From Alphaproteobacteria bacterium UBA3307 (GTDB lineage: Bacteria; Pseudomonadota; Alphaproteobacteria; RF32; CAG-239): DNA of 14,650 nucleotides. The notes beneath the pieces were generated by a model. The model made no database searches and was not told the DNA's origin. It saw only the letters and a list, made by a program, of their open reading frames with translations. This document shows positions 13,854-14,650 of the stretch, in pieces. The position numbers were made by a program, and so were the translations under genes. Position 1 is the stretch's first letter, and every line of letters starts with the position of its first letter. The stretch spans positions 1 to 14,650 of the forward strand of contig DEST01000064.1 of the NCBI GenBank assembly GCA_002361365.1. The letters run 5' to 3'.

Positions 13854-14650
13854 ATTTACCAAATATACCATAAGCGCAGTGATTGCCGCAATATTTGCGT
13901 TGTTGGCGTGGGGAATATGTCATAGCAAAAGTGTAATTGATACCGATAAAATTTTGGCGCATTCGGTGTTGAAAGATAAAACTTTTACCGCCAAAGTGCA
14001 GCAAATAGAAGCTGATGGTATGAAGGCATATTTGTTGGAAGAACACTCCATCCCGATTATTGCCGTCAGTTTTTTGTTTGAAAAGTCCGGTTCGGCGTAT
14101 GAGGCAGAAAATAAGCAGGGTTTGACCTTGCTTTTGAGTGAGATGTTACTTAATGGCGCCGGTGAATATGATGCGCTTAAATTTAAAGATATAAGTGAAG
14201 AATATGGAGTGCAATTAGGTTTTAGTTCCGCTACAGACGATATCAGCGGTTTTATTCAAATGCCAACCACAAGCAAGGATATGGCCATAAAACTATTGAC
14301 TTCGGTTCTGTATAAACCTTATTTTACTTACGATTTTATTGCACTGACCAAAAATAAAATGCAGACGGCTTTGCGTAATCATAAAGAGCAGCCTAGTGGT
14401 ATTTTGGCGGATAAGTTTGCCGAGATTATGTTTAAGGGACATCCGTATGAACGTCCGGCACTTGGTACGCCGCAAACAATCAGTGCCTTAACTCGAGCTG
14501 ATTTACTCAGTTTTATGCAACATCATTTTACTAAAAAAAATATTATAATTGGTATTGCCGGCGATATTTCTGCTAATGAAGCAAAACAGCTGATTGTAGC
14601 ACTTTTCGGTCGTTTGCCGGAGCAATTTACACAAACACAAGTTGCTACAG
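13843..14650 (+). CDS. M16-like peptidase paralogue lacking the HxxEH motif, 3' end outside window
   Basis: The frame runs open from ATG 13843 to the window end (269 codons visible). GGAG (13832-13835) stands 7 bases upstream and the start overlaps the preceding M16 gene by 11 bases. The N-terminus has a membrane or signal segment (residues 8-25). The rest follows the M16 fold: YLLEEHSIPIIAVSFLFEKSG, GLTLLLSEMLLNGAG, FKGHPYERPALGTP and IIIGIAGDIS. At the place of HxxEH it reads LLLSEM (96-101), so the zinc site is absent. This is the known division into an active and an inactive M16 subunit. It presumably pairs with the upstream product, helping substrate binding. C-terminal domains cannot be judged because the gene is cut by the window. 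Confidence 0.9.
   Translation, partial: MHNKFTKYTISAVIAAIFALLAWGICHSKSVIDTDKILAHSVLKDKTFTAKVQQIEADGMKAYLLEEHSIPIIAVSFLFEKSGSAYEAENKQGLTLLLSEMLLNGAGEYDALKFKDISEEYGVQLGFSSATDDISGFIQMPTTSKDMAIKLLTSVLYKPYFTYDFIALTKNKMQTALRNHKEQPSGILADKFAEIMFKGHPYERPALGTPQTISALTRADLLSFMQHHFTKKNIIIGIAGDISANEAKQLIVALFGRLPEQFTQTQVAT

Noticed and set aside
1..14650. CRISPR array, insertion sequence, toxin-antitoxin or phage defence operon
   Set aside because: No regularly spaced repeats, transposase, or recognisable defence nuclease, helicase or reverse transcriptase is encoded. The YwqK-like repeats alone do not make an antitoxin.

Overview
The window looks like the chromosome of an AT-rich alphaproteobacterium with a fermentative, probably anaerobic or host-associated lifestyle. 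The alphaproteobacterial assignment rests mainly on the block lspA - bamF-like lipoprotein - two adjacent M16 peptidases at the right end. BamF (DUF3035 type) is, as far as I know, an alphaproteobacterial outer-membrane assembly lipoprotein. The full-length bifunctional AdhE points to ethanol fermentation. Species cannot be named from the sequence alone.

Layout: (1) 1-2322, plus strand: the tail of a helical-repeat protein, a secreted MORN/YwqK-repeat protein and a patatin-like phospholipase, packed with overlaps or very short spacing. (2) 2323-4437, plus strand: guanine deaminase, PgeF (peptidoglycan editing factor) and an AmpD/AmiD-type amidase in a tight operon. It is followed convergently by a minus-strand secreted BOF-family protein (4454-4855), whose terminator lies inside the 3' end of the amidase gene. 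(3) 5028-7677: adhE with a clear intrinsic terminator. (4) 7696-8946: a 62-residue three-repeat mini-protein (plus) faces a minus-strand pair, a WG-repeat lipoprotein and a 50-residue small ORF with its own terminator. (5) 9144-10294: tRNA-Leu(GAG) with a terminator, then a CorA-type magnesium channel. (6) 10303-11709: a self-contained transcription unit with a near-consensus promoter, a leader of about 210 nt that can fold through two nested long-range helices and contains tiny ORFs, a two-TM protein of unknown family, and a strong terminator. (7) 11811-14650: lspA, bamF-like, M16 peptidase, and a second M16-like protein running off the window, joined by start/stop overlaps.

Working together: guaD/pgeF/amidase combine purine salvage with peptidoglycan quality control and recycling. 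lspA processes lipoproteins and the next gene encodes one. The M16 pair is probably an active subunit plus a subunit lacking the zinc motif. The WG lipoprotein and the unknown 369-residue protein use AAG, GAG, ATC and CTC/CTG codons far more than their neighbours and lack a clear Shine-Dalgarno sequence, so both are candidates for horizontal acquisition. The most unusual part of the window is the 10303-11709 unit, particularly its leader.
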